7,042 nucleotides of DNA, from NCBI GenBank assembly GCA_019348095.1, contig JAHWKC010000117.1, positions 1 through 7,042 on the forward strand. Reading direction: 5' to 3'. Shown piece by piece: positions 1-5,982 of this stretch (position 1 is the stretch's first letter; every line of letters begins with the position of its first letter). The notes below the pieces were generated by a model. The model was not told the origin of the DNA, made no database searches, and was given only the letters and a program-made list of their open reading frames with translations. Both the position numbers and the translations under genes were made by a program. This stretch comes from Pseudomonadota bacterium (GTDB taxonomy: Bacteria > Pseudomonadota > Gammaproteobacteria > Xanthomonadales > Xanthomonadaceae).

Positions 1-248
1 TCGCGCTCGAGGTGCCCGTGTCCGAGGTCACCTCGGGCAACGACCCGGTGATCGGAGTCTGGAGCGACACCGAGCGGCCCAGCATCAAGATGCACGCAGC
101 GGATGGCACCACGTCGTACAAGGGCAAGTACGTCCAGGTGTCACGTCTGGGCAACCCGCTGGTCAACGAGGTCGTGATCCCGGTCGGTCTCAAGGACGCC
201 TTCAACGCGCTCGAGCCGAAGAACGACGCCAGCGTCGCGGTGACGTAG
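1..248 (+). CDS. DUF4331-type protein, C-terminal fragment (partial at left edge, truncated at right)
   Basis: The frame is open from the left edge, so the start lies outside the window, and it ends at a TAG at 246-248. The visible residues carry stretches I associate with DUF4331 proteins (usually secreted, several hundred residues, function unknown): PVIGVWSDTERP, then VQVSRLGNPLVNEVVIPVG and KDAFNALEP. In that family the NPLVNEVVIP block is normally followed by well over 100 further residues. Here the frame stops about 20 codons later, and its last residues (SVAVT) are merely the antisense of the channel gene's YVTATLA stretch. The gene is therefore cut at a junction near 211-231 and fused to the opposing gene. 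Family assignment is from memory of the motif; truncation is seen directly. Confidence 0.7.
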   Translation, partial: ALEVPVSEVTSGNDPVIGVWSDTERPSIKMHAADGTTSYKGKYVQVSRLGNPLVNEVVIPVGLKDAFNALEPKNDASVAVT

Positions 249-919
249 CCGAACACGCCAAACGCGTACAGCGACAGCAGCAGGCACAGGATGCGGCCGG
301 CGGCGCTGTCGGGCCAGTAGCTCGAGCCCATGGTGGTCATCAGCATCGCGGTCCACCACAGCGCGTCGCCGTAGTGGTCGAAGCCGGGCGAGCGGCCGGC
401 CTCGTTCTCGAAGGCGTACATGCCCGCGGCGCCGACCACCGTCACCAGCATCGTGAGCACCAGCACGTAGCCCATGCCGCGCCGCCCCATGCTGGCGCCG
501 AGCGCGCGCATGCCGCGGTTGAGCGAGCTGACCACCCGCAGCAGCCGGGCGCTGCGGCTCACCCCGGCCACGCGCGACAGCCGCGACAGCCGCGCCAGGC
601 GCAGCACCCGGAACACCCGCAGGATGCGCAGCGCCGGTGCGAGCAGTGCGATCGCCTTGAGCCAGTTGCGCTGCAGATAGTCGCGCTTGCGCGGCGCGAG
701 CATGAAGCCAAGCGCGAACTCGATCGCGAACACCACCCAGATGACCCAGCCCGCGGCCTCCAGCAGCGGGCTCAACCCCCACAGCATCTCGACCACGAAC
801 AGCGCCAGCCAGATGAAGGCCAGCACCAGCATCGGCGTCTCCAGCCACGCCTGCAGGCGGGCCAGCAGCTGGTCGCGTTCGCGCGAGAGCGCCTCCGACT
901 CCGGCGCGTTTGCGGTCAT
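1..919 (-). CDS. Voltage-sensor ion transporter (Kch-like), C-terminus lost; frame open to left edge
   Basis: From the ATG at 919 about 234 residues match a six-helix tetrameric cation channel of the inner membrane. S1 is about 29-46 and S2 about 52-73. A sensor-like helix (about 97-130) has an arginine every third residue (RILRVFRVLRLARLSRLSR). S5 is about 150-169, the pore loop about 185-203, and S6 about 208-234 (ending GYVTATLASFF). The filter reads TTMGSSYW rather than the classical potassium TVGYG; I recall TTMGSxYWP in a group of xanthomonad ion transporters. Homology ends at codon 234 (position 218). Beyond that the frame reads antisense through the DUF4331 gene without a stop to the edge, so the native tail is missing. 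No good Shine-Dalgarno precedes the start, which was chosen because it gives a normal short cytoplasmic N-terminus. Confidence 0.75.
   Translation of the reverse strand, partial: MTANAPESEALSRERDQLLARLQAWLETPMLVLAFIWLALFVVEMLWGLSPLLEAAGWVIWVVFAIEFALGFMLAPRKRDYLQRNWLKAIALLAPALRILRVFRVLRLARLSRLSRVAGVSRSARLLRVVSSLNRGMRALGASMGRRGMGYVLVLTMLVTVVGAAGMYAFENEAGRSPGFDHYGDALWWTAMLMTTMGSSYWPDSAAGRILCLLLSLYAFGVFGYVTATLASFFGSSALKASLRPTGITTSLTSGLPRRDTWTYLPLYDVVPSAACILMLGRSVSLQTPITGSLPEVTSDTGTSSA
211..231. other. Junction fusing the ends of two opposing genes
   Basis: Positions 219-230 read as KNDA at the tail of the + strand DUF4331 frame and as ASFF, the normal end of helix S6, on the - strand. Left of this only DUF4331 sequence is recognisable; right of it only channel sequence. 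Neither gene keeps its own stop codon. The break therefore lies in or next to a stretch of up to 12 bases that fits both genes, as expected for a microhomology-mediated deletion or for an assembly chimera. Confidence 0.6.
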
Positions 920-1232
920 GCCGGCCACGCTCTCGTGGCGTCGCCGGCACCACCGCCGGCGCGGGCCGGGAGCAACCGCGCCGCGCGGCTCGCCTGCAGG
1001 CTAGCCCGCCGCACCGCCACGCCGGCGGCGCCACCCGGGCGGACCCGGGTTGCTGTGTTCGCGCGCAAATCTCCTCGCATGGTGCCATGGTCCGCCCCGC
1101 CGGCGTGAGCGGATGTCAACGCCGCGCGCAAGCGAGCGCCTGCGATGCGCGGGAGGGCTCGAGCGCAGCCATGGCCTCGCCGGGTATTCCCACGCATCGC
1201 CGCCCAGGCCTGCTTCGGGCTAGGCTGTCGCG
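920..1232. other. Divergent intergenic region between channel and nitroreductase
   Basis: This stretch separates two divergently transcribed genes and should hold both promoters, but no convincing -35/-10 pair could be picked out. A GC-rich inverted repeat (CGCCGGC at 942-948, six-base loop, GCCGGCG at 955-961) lies 23-42 bases upstream of the channel start and would form a 7-bp hairpin in its leader. Long open frames on both strands here are arginine/alanine-rich and match nothing I know. They are best explained by high GC content. Confidence 0.5.
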
Positions 1233-1901
1233 ATGGACCGCCCCGCCCACCTGCCCCTGCCCGCCCGCGAGCCGCTCAGCGACCAGGAGCGCCTCGCCCG
1301 CGCGCGCGCTTTTGCCGACGAACTCGCCCGCCGCCGCACGGTGCGCGACTACAGTGCGCAACCGGTGCCGCGCGAGGTGATCGAAGCCTGCCTGCGCGCG
1401 GCCGGCACCGCGCCCAGCGGCGCCAACCAGCAGCCGTGGCGCTTTGTCGCGGTCGCCGATGCCGCCATCAAGCGGCGCATCCGCGAAGCGGCCGAGGCCG
1501 AGGAACGCGAGTTCTATCGACACCGCGCGCCATCGGAATGGCTGCAGGCGCTCGCGCCGCTCGGCACCGATGCCGACAAGCCGTTCCTGGAGACGGCGCC
1601 GTGGCTGATCGCGGTGTTCTACGAGCGGTTTGGCCTGGATGCCGAAGGGCGCAAGCAGAAGCGCTACTACCCGCACGAGTCGGTCGGCATCGCCACCGGG
1701 CTGCTGATCGCGGCGCTGCACCGCGCCGGCCTGGCGACGCTGACCCACACGCCAAGTCCGATGGGATTCCTCAATCAGATCGTCGGGCGCCCGCGCAACG
1801 AGATGGCCTACCTGCTGCTGGTGGTCGGCCATCCCGCCGGGGACTGCCGGGTGCCAGCGATCGAGCGGCTGCCGCTGGAGGCGTTCGCCTCGTTCATCTG
1901 A
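1233..1901 (+). CDS. Nitroreductase-fold FMN protein, iodotyrosine deiodinase-like
   Basis: A complete 222-residue cytoplasmic flavoprotein of the nitroreductase superfamily, which bind FMN as homodimers. FMN-binding signatures are visible: RRRTVRDY at 33-40, [11 protein letters not shown] at 59-69, the [10 protein letters not shown] loop at 171-180 and GRP at 185-187. The C-terminal half ([20 protein letters not shown], then [12 protein letters not shown]) aligns by eye with animal iodotyrosine deiodinase (IYD). E91, Y95 and K116 have the same spacing (4 and 21 residues) as the IYD lid residues Glu-Tyr-Lys that grip the halotyrosine zwitterion. Family knowledge thus points to a reductive dehalogenase of halotyrosine-like substrates; the actual substrate is unproven, and a generic nitroreductase role is possible. 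The ATG at 1233 has only a weak upstream ribosome site. A REP doublet follows the stop by about 25 bases. Confidence 0.9.
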   Translation: MDRPAHLPLPAREPLSDQERLARARAFADELARRRTVRDYSAQPVPREVIEACLRAAGTAPSGANQQPWRFVAVADAAIKRRIREAAEAEEREFYRHRAPSEWLQALAPLGTDADKPFLETAPWLIAVFYERFGLDAEGRKQKRYYPHESVGIATGLLIAALHRAGLATLTHTPSPMGFLNQIVGRPRNEMAYLLLVVGHPAGDCRVPAIERLPLEAFASFI

Positions 1902-1926
1902 CGGCGATTGGAGCTGCAACAATCCC

Positions 1927-2005
1927 GGCGGGCAGCCGCAGCGGAGCAAGCTCCGCTCTACGATTTCCGGAGATCCGCAGTGCCGAGCTTGCTCGGCAGC
2001 CCGCC
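1927..2005. repeat. Inverted REP doublet (REPIN-like), GTAG type
   Basis: Two palindromic units face each other. Unit 1 (1941-1961) read on the - strand is GTAG, one A, then GCGGAGCTTGCTCCGC. Unit 2 (1977-1998) on the + strand is GCAG followed by TGCCGAGCTTGCTCGGCA, an 8-bp stem. The outer arms 1927-1938 and 1994-2005 are themselves inverted repeats matching at 11 of 12 positions, so the whole block can fold into one cruciform. A GTAG tetranucleotide heading a short imperfect palindrome is the hallmark of REP elements in Stenotrophomonas and relatives, mobilised by RAYT (TnpA-REP) transposases. Its place just after a stop codon is typical and may also shield or end the nitroreductase transcript. 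No RAYT gene is in the window. Confidence 0.75.
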
Positions 2006-2190
2006 TGCCCTTTGTTCATGACATCGAGCATGCGCCACGCGTGAATATCAACGCGACTTGGCGCGCGAGCGATCGATCACCCCGCCGTTACCCGCCCAGC
2101 TCTTAGCATGGACACCGCTCGGTGCATGCCGAATCGCGATTCTGGAGCAACCGCATCTGCAGGAACACCTCCCATTGCGAAATGCCGAAC

Positions 2191-2196
2191 GAGGAG
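2191..2196 (+). promoter_or_regulatory. Ribosome binding site deciding the start at 2203
   Basis: GAGGAG six bases upstream of the ATG at 2203 is a strong Shine-Dalgarno match. It selects this start over the in-frame one at 2122, whose extra 27 residues show no conservation-like character. Confidence 0.7.
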
Positions 2197-2202
2197 AGTC
2201 TC

Positions 2203-2850
2203 ATGGCCACGACGAGCCCCGCTTCAACACCAGACAACCTGATGACCGACGCCGTTCTAGGCGCGCTTGCGGGTGTGGCGGCCGTGTGGGCGCTGGATCG
2301 CATCGACTGGCTCATGTTCAACCGCGAAGATCCGCAGGTCCGCCACCGCACGCAGCAGGCGAGGCCCTGCGGCGCCGCGCCCGCGCAGGTCGCCGCGAAC
2401 AAGGCCGCGCATGCGATGGGCAAGCAGCTCGAAGATCCGCAGGACAGCGCGGCCGGCACGGCGGCGCACTACAGCATCGGCGTCGCGCCCGCCGTGATGT
2501 ACGGAATGCTGCACGACCACGTTCCCCTCATCGGCAAGGGCCGTGGCGCGCTGTTCGGTCTGGGCCTGTTCCTGCTGCAGGACGAAGCAATGAACCGGAT
2601 GCTCGGACTTTCCGCGCGTGCTTCCGCCTATCCGTGGCAGGCCCACGCTCGCGGCCTGATCGCCCACCTCGTCTACGGTTTCGCGCTGGACGCGTCGCTC
2701 AAGGCAATCAAGGGGGGCATGCATTCGACCGCGCACTCGCCACAACATGCGATGCCCGTGTCTACTGACAACCAGGAGCGCGAGGTCGCCCCGCCGGCGC
2801 CTGCGGTGCAGCCCCGCGCCGCAGGGACCTCCACCGAAGCGTTCCGCTAG
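2203..2850 (+). CDS. Small inner-membrane protein, possibly YagU/DUF1440-like
   Basis: A 215-residue protein starting MATTSPAST. A first membrane helix spans about 14-32 (DAVLGALAGVAAVWALD), followed by a charged loop (DRIDWLMFNREDP). Further hydrophobic segments are at about 86-102 (TAAHYSIGVAPAVMYGM), 114-126 (RGALFGLGLFLLQ) and 148-165 (AHARGLIAHLVYGFALD). The polar tail from about 172 is rich in His, Pro and Ala and looks disordered. The blocks LGLFLLQDE, PWQAHARGL and AHLVYG look conserved and recall proteins annotated as YagU/DUF1440-like, but the resemblance to E. coli YagU itself is weak, so function is left open. It stands alone between the REP doublet and a transposase relic. Confidence 0.75.
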   Translation: MATTSPASTPDNLMTDAVLGALAGVAAVWALDRIDWLMFNREDPQVRHRTQQARPCGAAPAQVAANKAAHAMGKQLEDPQDSAAGTAAHYSIGVAPAVMYGMLHDHVPLIGKGRGALFGLGLFLLQDEAMNRMLGLSARASAYPWQAHARGLIAHLVYGFALDASLKAIKGGMHSTAHSPQHAMPVSTDNQEREVAPPAPAVQPRAAGTSTEAFR

Positions 2851-2854
2851 GTCG

Positions 2855-3250
2855 GATCGACACCCAAGTCACCCGGAGCGACAGGACTGCGAGGTAGAGG
2901 AAGCCAAGAAATTGGCGGCGTTGCGGTCGTAGCGCGGCAACGCGGAGGTACTGCTAGCGCGTGGCAACGCGGAGGTACTGTCTGAGAGCCGCGAAACAGC
3001 GTTTTTTAATGCGGTTGCGCAGTGCTTGGAAAGGACAGGTCTGCTGGCCGCTCCGCGGCGGCAGGTCGCTCCAACGGGCGCCGGAACGCAGCACCCACAG
3101 CACGGCCTTCCCAGTTCCCGATGCCCTCTTGCGCGCAGTCTTTCACTGTGGCTTTGATCGACACGGAGCGCGACAGCAGCCGCGACGACTGCTTCCGTCT
3201 GCGCCGTCCTTGGTCAGTGCGAGATACGTCGATGTGCCTCGGGCGAGGCT
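2855..3250 (-). pseudogene. IS5-family transposase relic lacking its catalytic core
   Basis: Read on the - strand, about 3119-3067 encodes GKAVLWVLRSGARWSDLPPR, the N-terminal signature of IS5-group transposases. It continues in frame through ALRNRIKKRCFAALRQ into the C-terminal signature QYLRVATR, then a TAG. After this a partial repeat leads to RYDRNAANF, and with one frameshift to LGFLYLAVLSLRV, the normal end of such proteins. Roughly 150 or more central residues, including the DDE catalytic core, are missing. Upstream of about 3119 only faint frameshifted traces remain (TVKDC resembles the usual TAKDN). No matching terminal inverted repeats could be identified, so the element ends are approximate. 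It cannot encode an active transposase. Confidence 0.75.
2936..2980. repeat. 27-bp tandem duplication inside the transposase relic
   Basis: The 18-base word GGCAACGCGGAGGTACTG occurs at 2936-2953 and again at 2963-2980, a period of 27 bases. On the - strand each copy encodes QYLRVA, a segment present once in a normal IS5-type transposase. The upstream copy runs into a TAG and the downstream copy has lost a base, so this is a duplication scar in a dead gene. Confidence 0.8.
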
Positions 3251-3881
3251 ATCGCACCCTTTGATTTAGCATTCCGATGCCGAGATGGGCCTCAGCCGCG
3301 ATCGCGCCGTGGCAACGTCCAGTCGGGCCGGATGAAGTGGCGGGTGTAGCCGCTCGGATAACGCTCGAGGTAGTCCTGATGCTCCGGACCACCTCGATTG
3401 CCTCCGCGTGCGTGTCGTGGTTGCGGTAGGTCGCGTTCGGTACGTCGCCGCCGCTGTAGCCGACGCGCGTGGACAGCACGCCCTCCTGCTTGCGTATGAT
3501 GAACCGCAGCGACGCCGAGTTGATGCAGTAGCGCAGCCCGCCACGGTCTTGCGGGCCATCGGGGAACACATGCCCCAGGTGGCTGTCGCCGTGGATCGAA
3601 CGCACTTCGGTGCGCACCATCCCGTAGCTGGTGTCGCTCAGTTCGCTGACGCTGGCGGGCTCGACCGGCTTTGTGAAGCTCGGCCAGCCGCAGCCCGACT
3701 CGAACTTGTCGGACGAGGCGAACAACGGCTCGCCCGACACGATGTCGATGTAGATGCCGGGCTCCTTGCTGTCGAGGTACTCGCCGGTGCCGGGCGCCTC
3801 CGTGCCGTTCTGCTGGGTGACGCGGTACTGCTCCGGGGTAAGCTTCGCGACCGCGTCGGAATTCTTGCTGTACGGCTTCAT
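3249..3881 (-). CDS. msrB: Peptide methionine (R)-S-oxide reductase MsrB with a remnant MsrA tail
   Basis: The ATG at 3881 follows AGGAG by seven bases, giving a 210-residue frame. Residues 1-128 form an almost full MsrB domain, which reduces methionine-R-sulfoxide in proteins. Visible are TPEQYRVTQ at 15-23, [14 protein letters not shown] at 41-54, SGCGWPSF at 62-69 (C64, probable resolving cysteine), [17 protein letters not shown] at 94-110 and [14 protein letters not shown] at 114-127 (C119, catalytic). The zinc-binding CxxC pairs are absent, as in the zinc-free type exemplified by Neisseria PilB. Right after LRFI the frame enters an MsrA fragment and then a frameshift, ending in unrelated sequence. 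The order is that of bifunctional MsrB/A proteins. The MsrB half may still work, though the usual few residues after LRFIP are gone; the MsrA half cannot. Any signal peptide is absent, suggesting a cytoplasmic enzyme. Confidence 0.8.
   Translation of the reverse strand: MKPYSKNSDAVAKLTPEQYRVTQQNGTEAPGTGEYLDSKEPGIYIDIVSGEPLFASSDKFESGCGWPSFTKPVEPASVSELSDTSYGMVRTEVRSIHGDSHLGHVFPDGPQDRGGLRYCINSASLRFIIRKQEGVLSTRVGYSGGDVPNATYRNHDTHAEAIEVVRSIRTTSSVIRAATPATSSGPTGRCHGAIAAEAHLGIGMLNQRVR
3292..3497 (-). pseudogene. msrA: MsrA half of the fusion, internally deleted and frameshifted
   Basis: From codon 129 of the msrB frame the sequence reads [20 protein letters not shown] then [13 protein letters not shown], an MsrA block. 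At about 3387 it jumps to [11 protein letters not shown] and on to [14 protein letters not shown], the MsrA C-terminus, but in another frame, ending with TGA at 3292-3294. Missing are the MsrA N-terminus with the catalytic GCFWG motif and the middle of about 80 residues between EAIEVV and PEHQD. Two separate losses therefore exist: one in frame at the MsrB/MsrA boundary and one out of frame inside MsrA. Methionine-S-sulfoxide reductase activity should be absent. Confidence 0.8.
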
Positions 3882-4024
3882 CACCGGCTCCTGAAGTTGC
3901 AGGAGTTGATTGCATAAGGACCGCTGGAGCGAATTCAAGGTCCGCAGTAGCCGCCGCATGCTGTAGCACTACAAGTCGACGCTGGCGCCATCGATAAAAC
4001 TGCTCCACCGAAGATTTGCGCCGC
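3882..4024. other. Short gap between FNT gene and msrB
   Basis: This should hold the msrB promoter (- strand) and the end of the transporter transcript. No clear terminator hairpin or strong promoter was recognised. The transporter and msrB are on the same strand about 140 bases apart, so co-transcription is possible. Confidence 0.4.
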
Positions 4025-4825
4025 CTACCTGCTTCGCATGGTCGTACGGAAGTAGGTTAGTAAGGCGAATACCACGCCCCCGATCGCGTTGCCAGCAGTG
4101 ACCCAGAGCACGAAGTGGCCGAGTGTCGCACCGGCCACAGCCCCCTCCAGCCAAGCGAAAAACACCAGCGCGAAGCCGGAGATCGAGTGATGCAAATGTG
4201 CAAGCGCGATGACCAGCGTGACCAGCCAAACGAAGAATACCTGGCTGATGGTCTCTCGCCCCGAGGTCACCATCCACGCCACCAAGCCCATTAACCACCC
4301 TGCGACGACGGCGCTCAGCAACGTCGCCCACCAGGCATGTCCGAGCAGCTCGTGCGCGAATTCCACGAGTCGTCCGGGCTCCACCACGTCCAGCGACGGG
4401 CCGAGCCCGAGCGTCACCAGCGCGAACAGCGCCACGCCCAGAAGATTGGCCAGATAGATCCATCCCCAGAAGCGCGCCAGCTTCGCGACCGAAGCTCTGC
4501 CCTTCAGAATCGGTAGGACGGCCAACGTCGTGTACTCCGTGAACAGGTCGGCCCTGCCCATAACCACGATGATGAAGCCCACGGTGTGGGCGTTCGCGAC
4601 CAAAAACGCTGTCAGCGGGTCTTGCAGCGGTCCGTCCACCAGCGTGAGCACCACACCCATCAGGAGCAGGCTGACTCCGATCCCGAGACCGCCCATCAGG
4701 CCTGCGGCGAAGAGACACACCGCCGGGCGCTCAAGCTCCATCTCCGCCTCCCGGATCTCCTCATCCAGAATTTCCCGGGACGACTTCAGCGCCTCTGCCT
4801 GCATCTTGTTGTTGGGTGTATTCAT
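4025..4825 (-). CDS. Formate/nitrite transporter family protein (YfdC-like)
   Basis: A 266-residue inner-membrane protein of the FNT family, pentameric channels for small monovalent anions such as formate, nitrite or hydrosulfide. A charged N-terminus ([20 protein letters not shown], 15-34) leads into hydrophobic segments at about 36-62, 73-90, 115-140, 165-187, 194-220 and 238-260. [23 protein letters not shown] (split here: [23 protein letters not shown]; 83-105) and the [15 protein letters not shown] stretch match E. coli YfdC well by eye. A His cluster (210-213, HLHH) lies where FNT proteins carry the pore histidine. The ATG at 4825 was chosen because GGAG lies five bases upstream; upstream in-frame codons are low-complexity. 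A 9-bp hairpin sits immediately before the ribosome site. Substrate is not predictable; YfdC itself is poorly characterised. Confidence 0.85.
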   Translation of the reverse strand: MNTPNNKMQAEALKSSREILDEEIREAEMELERPAVCLFAAGLMGGLGIGVSLLLMGVVLTLVDGPLQDPLTAFLVANAHTVGFIIVVMGRADLFTEYTTLAVLPILKGRASVAKLARFWGWIYLANLLGVALFALVTLGLGPSLDVVEPGRLVEFAHELLGHAWWATLLSAVVAGWLMGLVAWMVTSGRETISQVFFVWLVTLVIALAHLHHSISGFALVFFAWLEGAVAGATLGHFVLWVTAGNAIGGVVFALLTYFRTTMRSR

Positions 4826-4836
4826 AGCTGCTCCGC

Positions 4837-4859
4837 AAGCATGCCTTGCGGGCATGCTT
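4837..4859 (-). promoter_or_regulatory. Hairpin abutting the ribosome site of the FNT gene
   Basis: AAGCATGCC (4837-4845) and GGCATGCTT (4851-4859) are perfect 9-bp inverted repeats with a five-base loop. In the - strand transcript the stem ends two bases before the GGAG at 4831-4834, so folding would place a stable helix against the start region. It could stabilise the 5' end, affect initiation, or be a protein-binding palindrome. Function is inferred only. Confidence 0.5.
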
Positions 4860-5008
4860 CGATTCGGGAACCCGAGAGCCTGGGCTTGGAGCTTTCGGCG
4901 TGGTAGGTGACCGGTACTGGTGCAGTAAAGTAGCTGGCTCGTTACTGAGCGCAAACCGAAGACATTTGCCCGCTCCGGCTGAACGCCCGAGCGGCGCCGG
5001 CCATCCGC

Positions 5009-5377
5009 TCAACGAATCCGACGGGCGGTGCGGCACAGCAGCTGACCCGCTTGCTCGGCAATGATCATCTGAAAACGCGCCGTCGGAGCTCTGCCGGTCT
5101 CCGCTTCAAAGCGCTGCGCCAAGTGAATTCCTTAAAGGCACGCTGCAAGTTGTGCTCCGGAAAGTAAAGTCCTGCTCGACGGCGATGCGCTCGAGCATCC
5201 TGAGGATGTCCAGGTAGCCCACGAGCAGGTGAATGCGAAGGGTGGCAATGCGGCGTGCTCCACCCGCCCAAGAGCGTCGGGTTTCAGGCTGGCCAGATGA
5301 TCGAAAAGACGCGGATAGGGCCGACGCGGCCCGCTCAAGATGCGCATTGCCGCTAGCCGTCCATGGCCGGCCTGCAA
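5009..5377 (-). pseudogene. Frameshifted remnant of an unrecognised gene
   Basis: Three - strand frames in succession show protein-like, mutually continuous sequence. The first, from about 5347, is MRILSGPRRPYPRLFDHLAS then LKPDALGR. From about 5258 the next is ARRIATLRIHLLVGYLDIL then RMLERIAVEQD. From about 5172 the third is GLYFPEHNLQRAFKEF. A further shift at about 5125 gives HLAQRFEAETGRAPTARFQM then IIAEQAGQLLCRTARRIR, with TGA at 5009-5011. Each shift occurs where the previous frame degrades, which fits one gene hit by several small indels. I do not recognise the family. The helical amphipathic segments suggest a soluble protein. It could alternatively be chance coding in GC-rich DNA. 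Confidence 0.4.
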
Positions 5378-5456
5378 GCTGGCGCGCTAACAGGCCGTCA
5401 GATTGCGCTAGTACTTTATCTACAGGTGGCGGACTAACGCATCAACGCTTTCAGGG

Positions 5457-5481
5457 AACGCCTAGATTGCCGGGCGTTTTT
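5457..5481 (+). terminator. Possible intrinsic terminator (+ strand)
   Basis: AACGCC (5457-5462) pairs with GGCGTT (5473-5478) across a ten-base loop and is followed by a run of five T (5477-5481, overlapping the stem) on the + strand. No + strand gene was recognised just upstream, and on the - strand, where it follows the tonB-like gene, there is no T run. It may end stray + strand transcription or be a weak bidirectional stop. Confidence 0.35.
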
Positions 5482-5501
5482 CCTGCGGCAAGCGGCGCTG
5501 G

Positions 5502-5813
5502 TCAGAGCGTGAAGTCCAGCCGCACCTTGCCGCGGCCGTCGGCGCCGGGCTTGAACTCCCATTGCTTGACCGCGCGTACCGCGGCGCTCTCGAAGGTGCG
5601 CGACGGCTTGGCGTTGACCACCGACACGCTGGCGACCTTGCCGCTGGCGTCGACGGTGAACTCGACCTCGACGAACCCGTTGGTGCCGGCGCGGGCCGCT
5701 TCCACCGGATAGACCGGCTCGACGCGCTTGACCGGGGTCAGTTCGGCATGGGCCGGTACGGTGAAGGCCAGGGCCAGGGAGGCGATGGCGGCGAGCAGGA
5801 CAGGTCGGAACAT
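5502..5813 (-). CDS. TonB C-terminal-domain protein with signal peptide
   Basis: A 103-residue protein. Residues 1-23 form a typical Sec signal peptide (MFRPVLLAAIASLALAF core, AHA cleavage motif before E24). Residues 30-103 are a TonB C-terminal domain: RVEPVYPVEAARAG, NGFVEVEFTVDASGKV, then SAAVRAVKQWEFKPG. Full TonB has an uncleaved membrane anchor and a proline-rich spacer, both missing here, so this is a free periplasmic TonB-like domain and probably not an energy transducer by itself. Such short proteins are common in xanthomonads. AGGAG lies nine bases upstream of the ATG at 5813. It is divergent from the VOC gene. Confidence 0.85.
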   Translation of the reverse strand: MFRPVLLAAIASLALAFTVPAHAELTPVKRVEPVYPVEAARAGTNGFVEVEFTVDASGKVASVSVVNAKPSRTFESAAVRAVKQWEFKPGADGRGKVRLDFTL

Positions 5814-5982
5814 GCGGAGATTCTCCTGGGGGAAATAGGTGACTCCGGGGTATCGGCCGGCCCAGGCGCTTCTTTAGGCCGCCGCAGCAATGATCGACAG
5901 CCCGCCTCCGCGGCGACGGCCACGTGCCACGGCCATCGCTTTTCCAGCACACTGGCGCGCTCCCCGACCATGTGCCGCAGCC

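Noticed and set aside
141..1088. Long - strand open frame over the channel gene (315 codons)
   Set aside because: It is an arginine/alanine/histidine-rich shadow in another frame; the channel frame from 919 carries clear helices, sensor and pore.
1116..1949. 277-codon - strand frame antisense to the nitroreductase
   Set aside because: The + strand frame has unmistakable FMN-binding motifs, so this is a high-GC shadow.
2851..3264. Terminal inverted repeats of the IS relic
   Set aside because: The right-hand GGTCGGATCGACACC and the left-hand GGTGCGATAGCC do not match each other convincingly, so no complete insertion sequence is called.
4920..4955. Possible sigma-70 promoter (TTGCGC, 16-base spacer, TACTTT) upstream of the FNT gene
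   Set aside because: Only about half of the consensus positions match at each box; too weak to report as a feature.
5049..5060. GCTTGCTCGGCA, identical to 12 bases of a REP arm at 1987-1998, as a possible flanking repeat of an island
   Set aside because: It lacks the palindromic partner arm and the GTAG head, and falls inside the putative decayed coding stretch; a chance match is likely.
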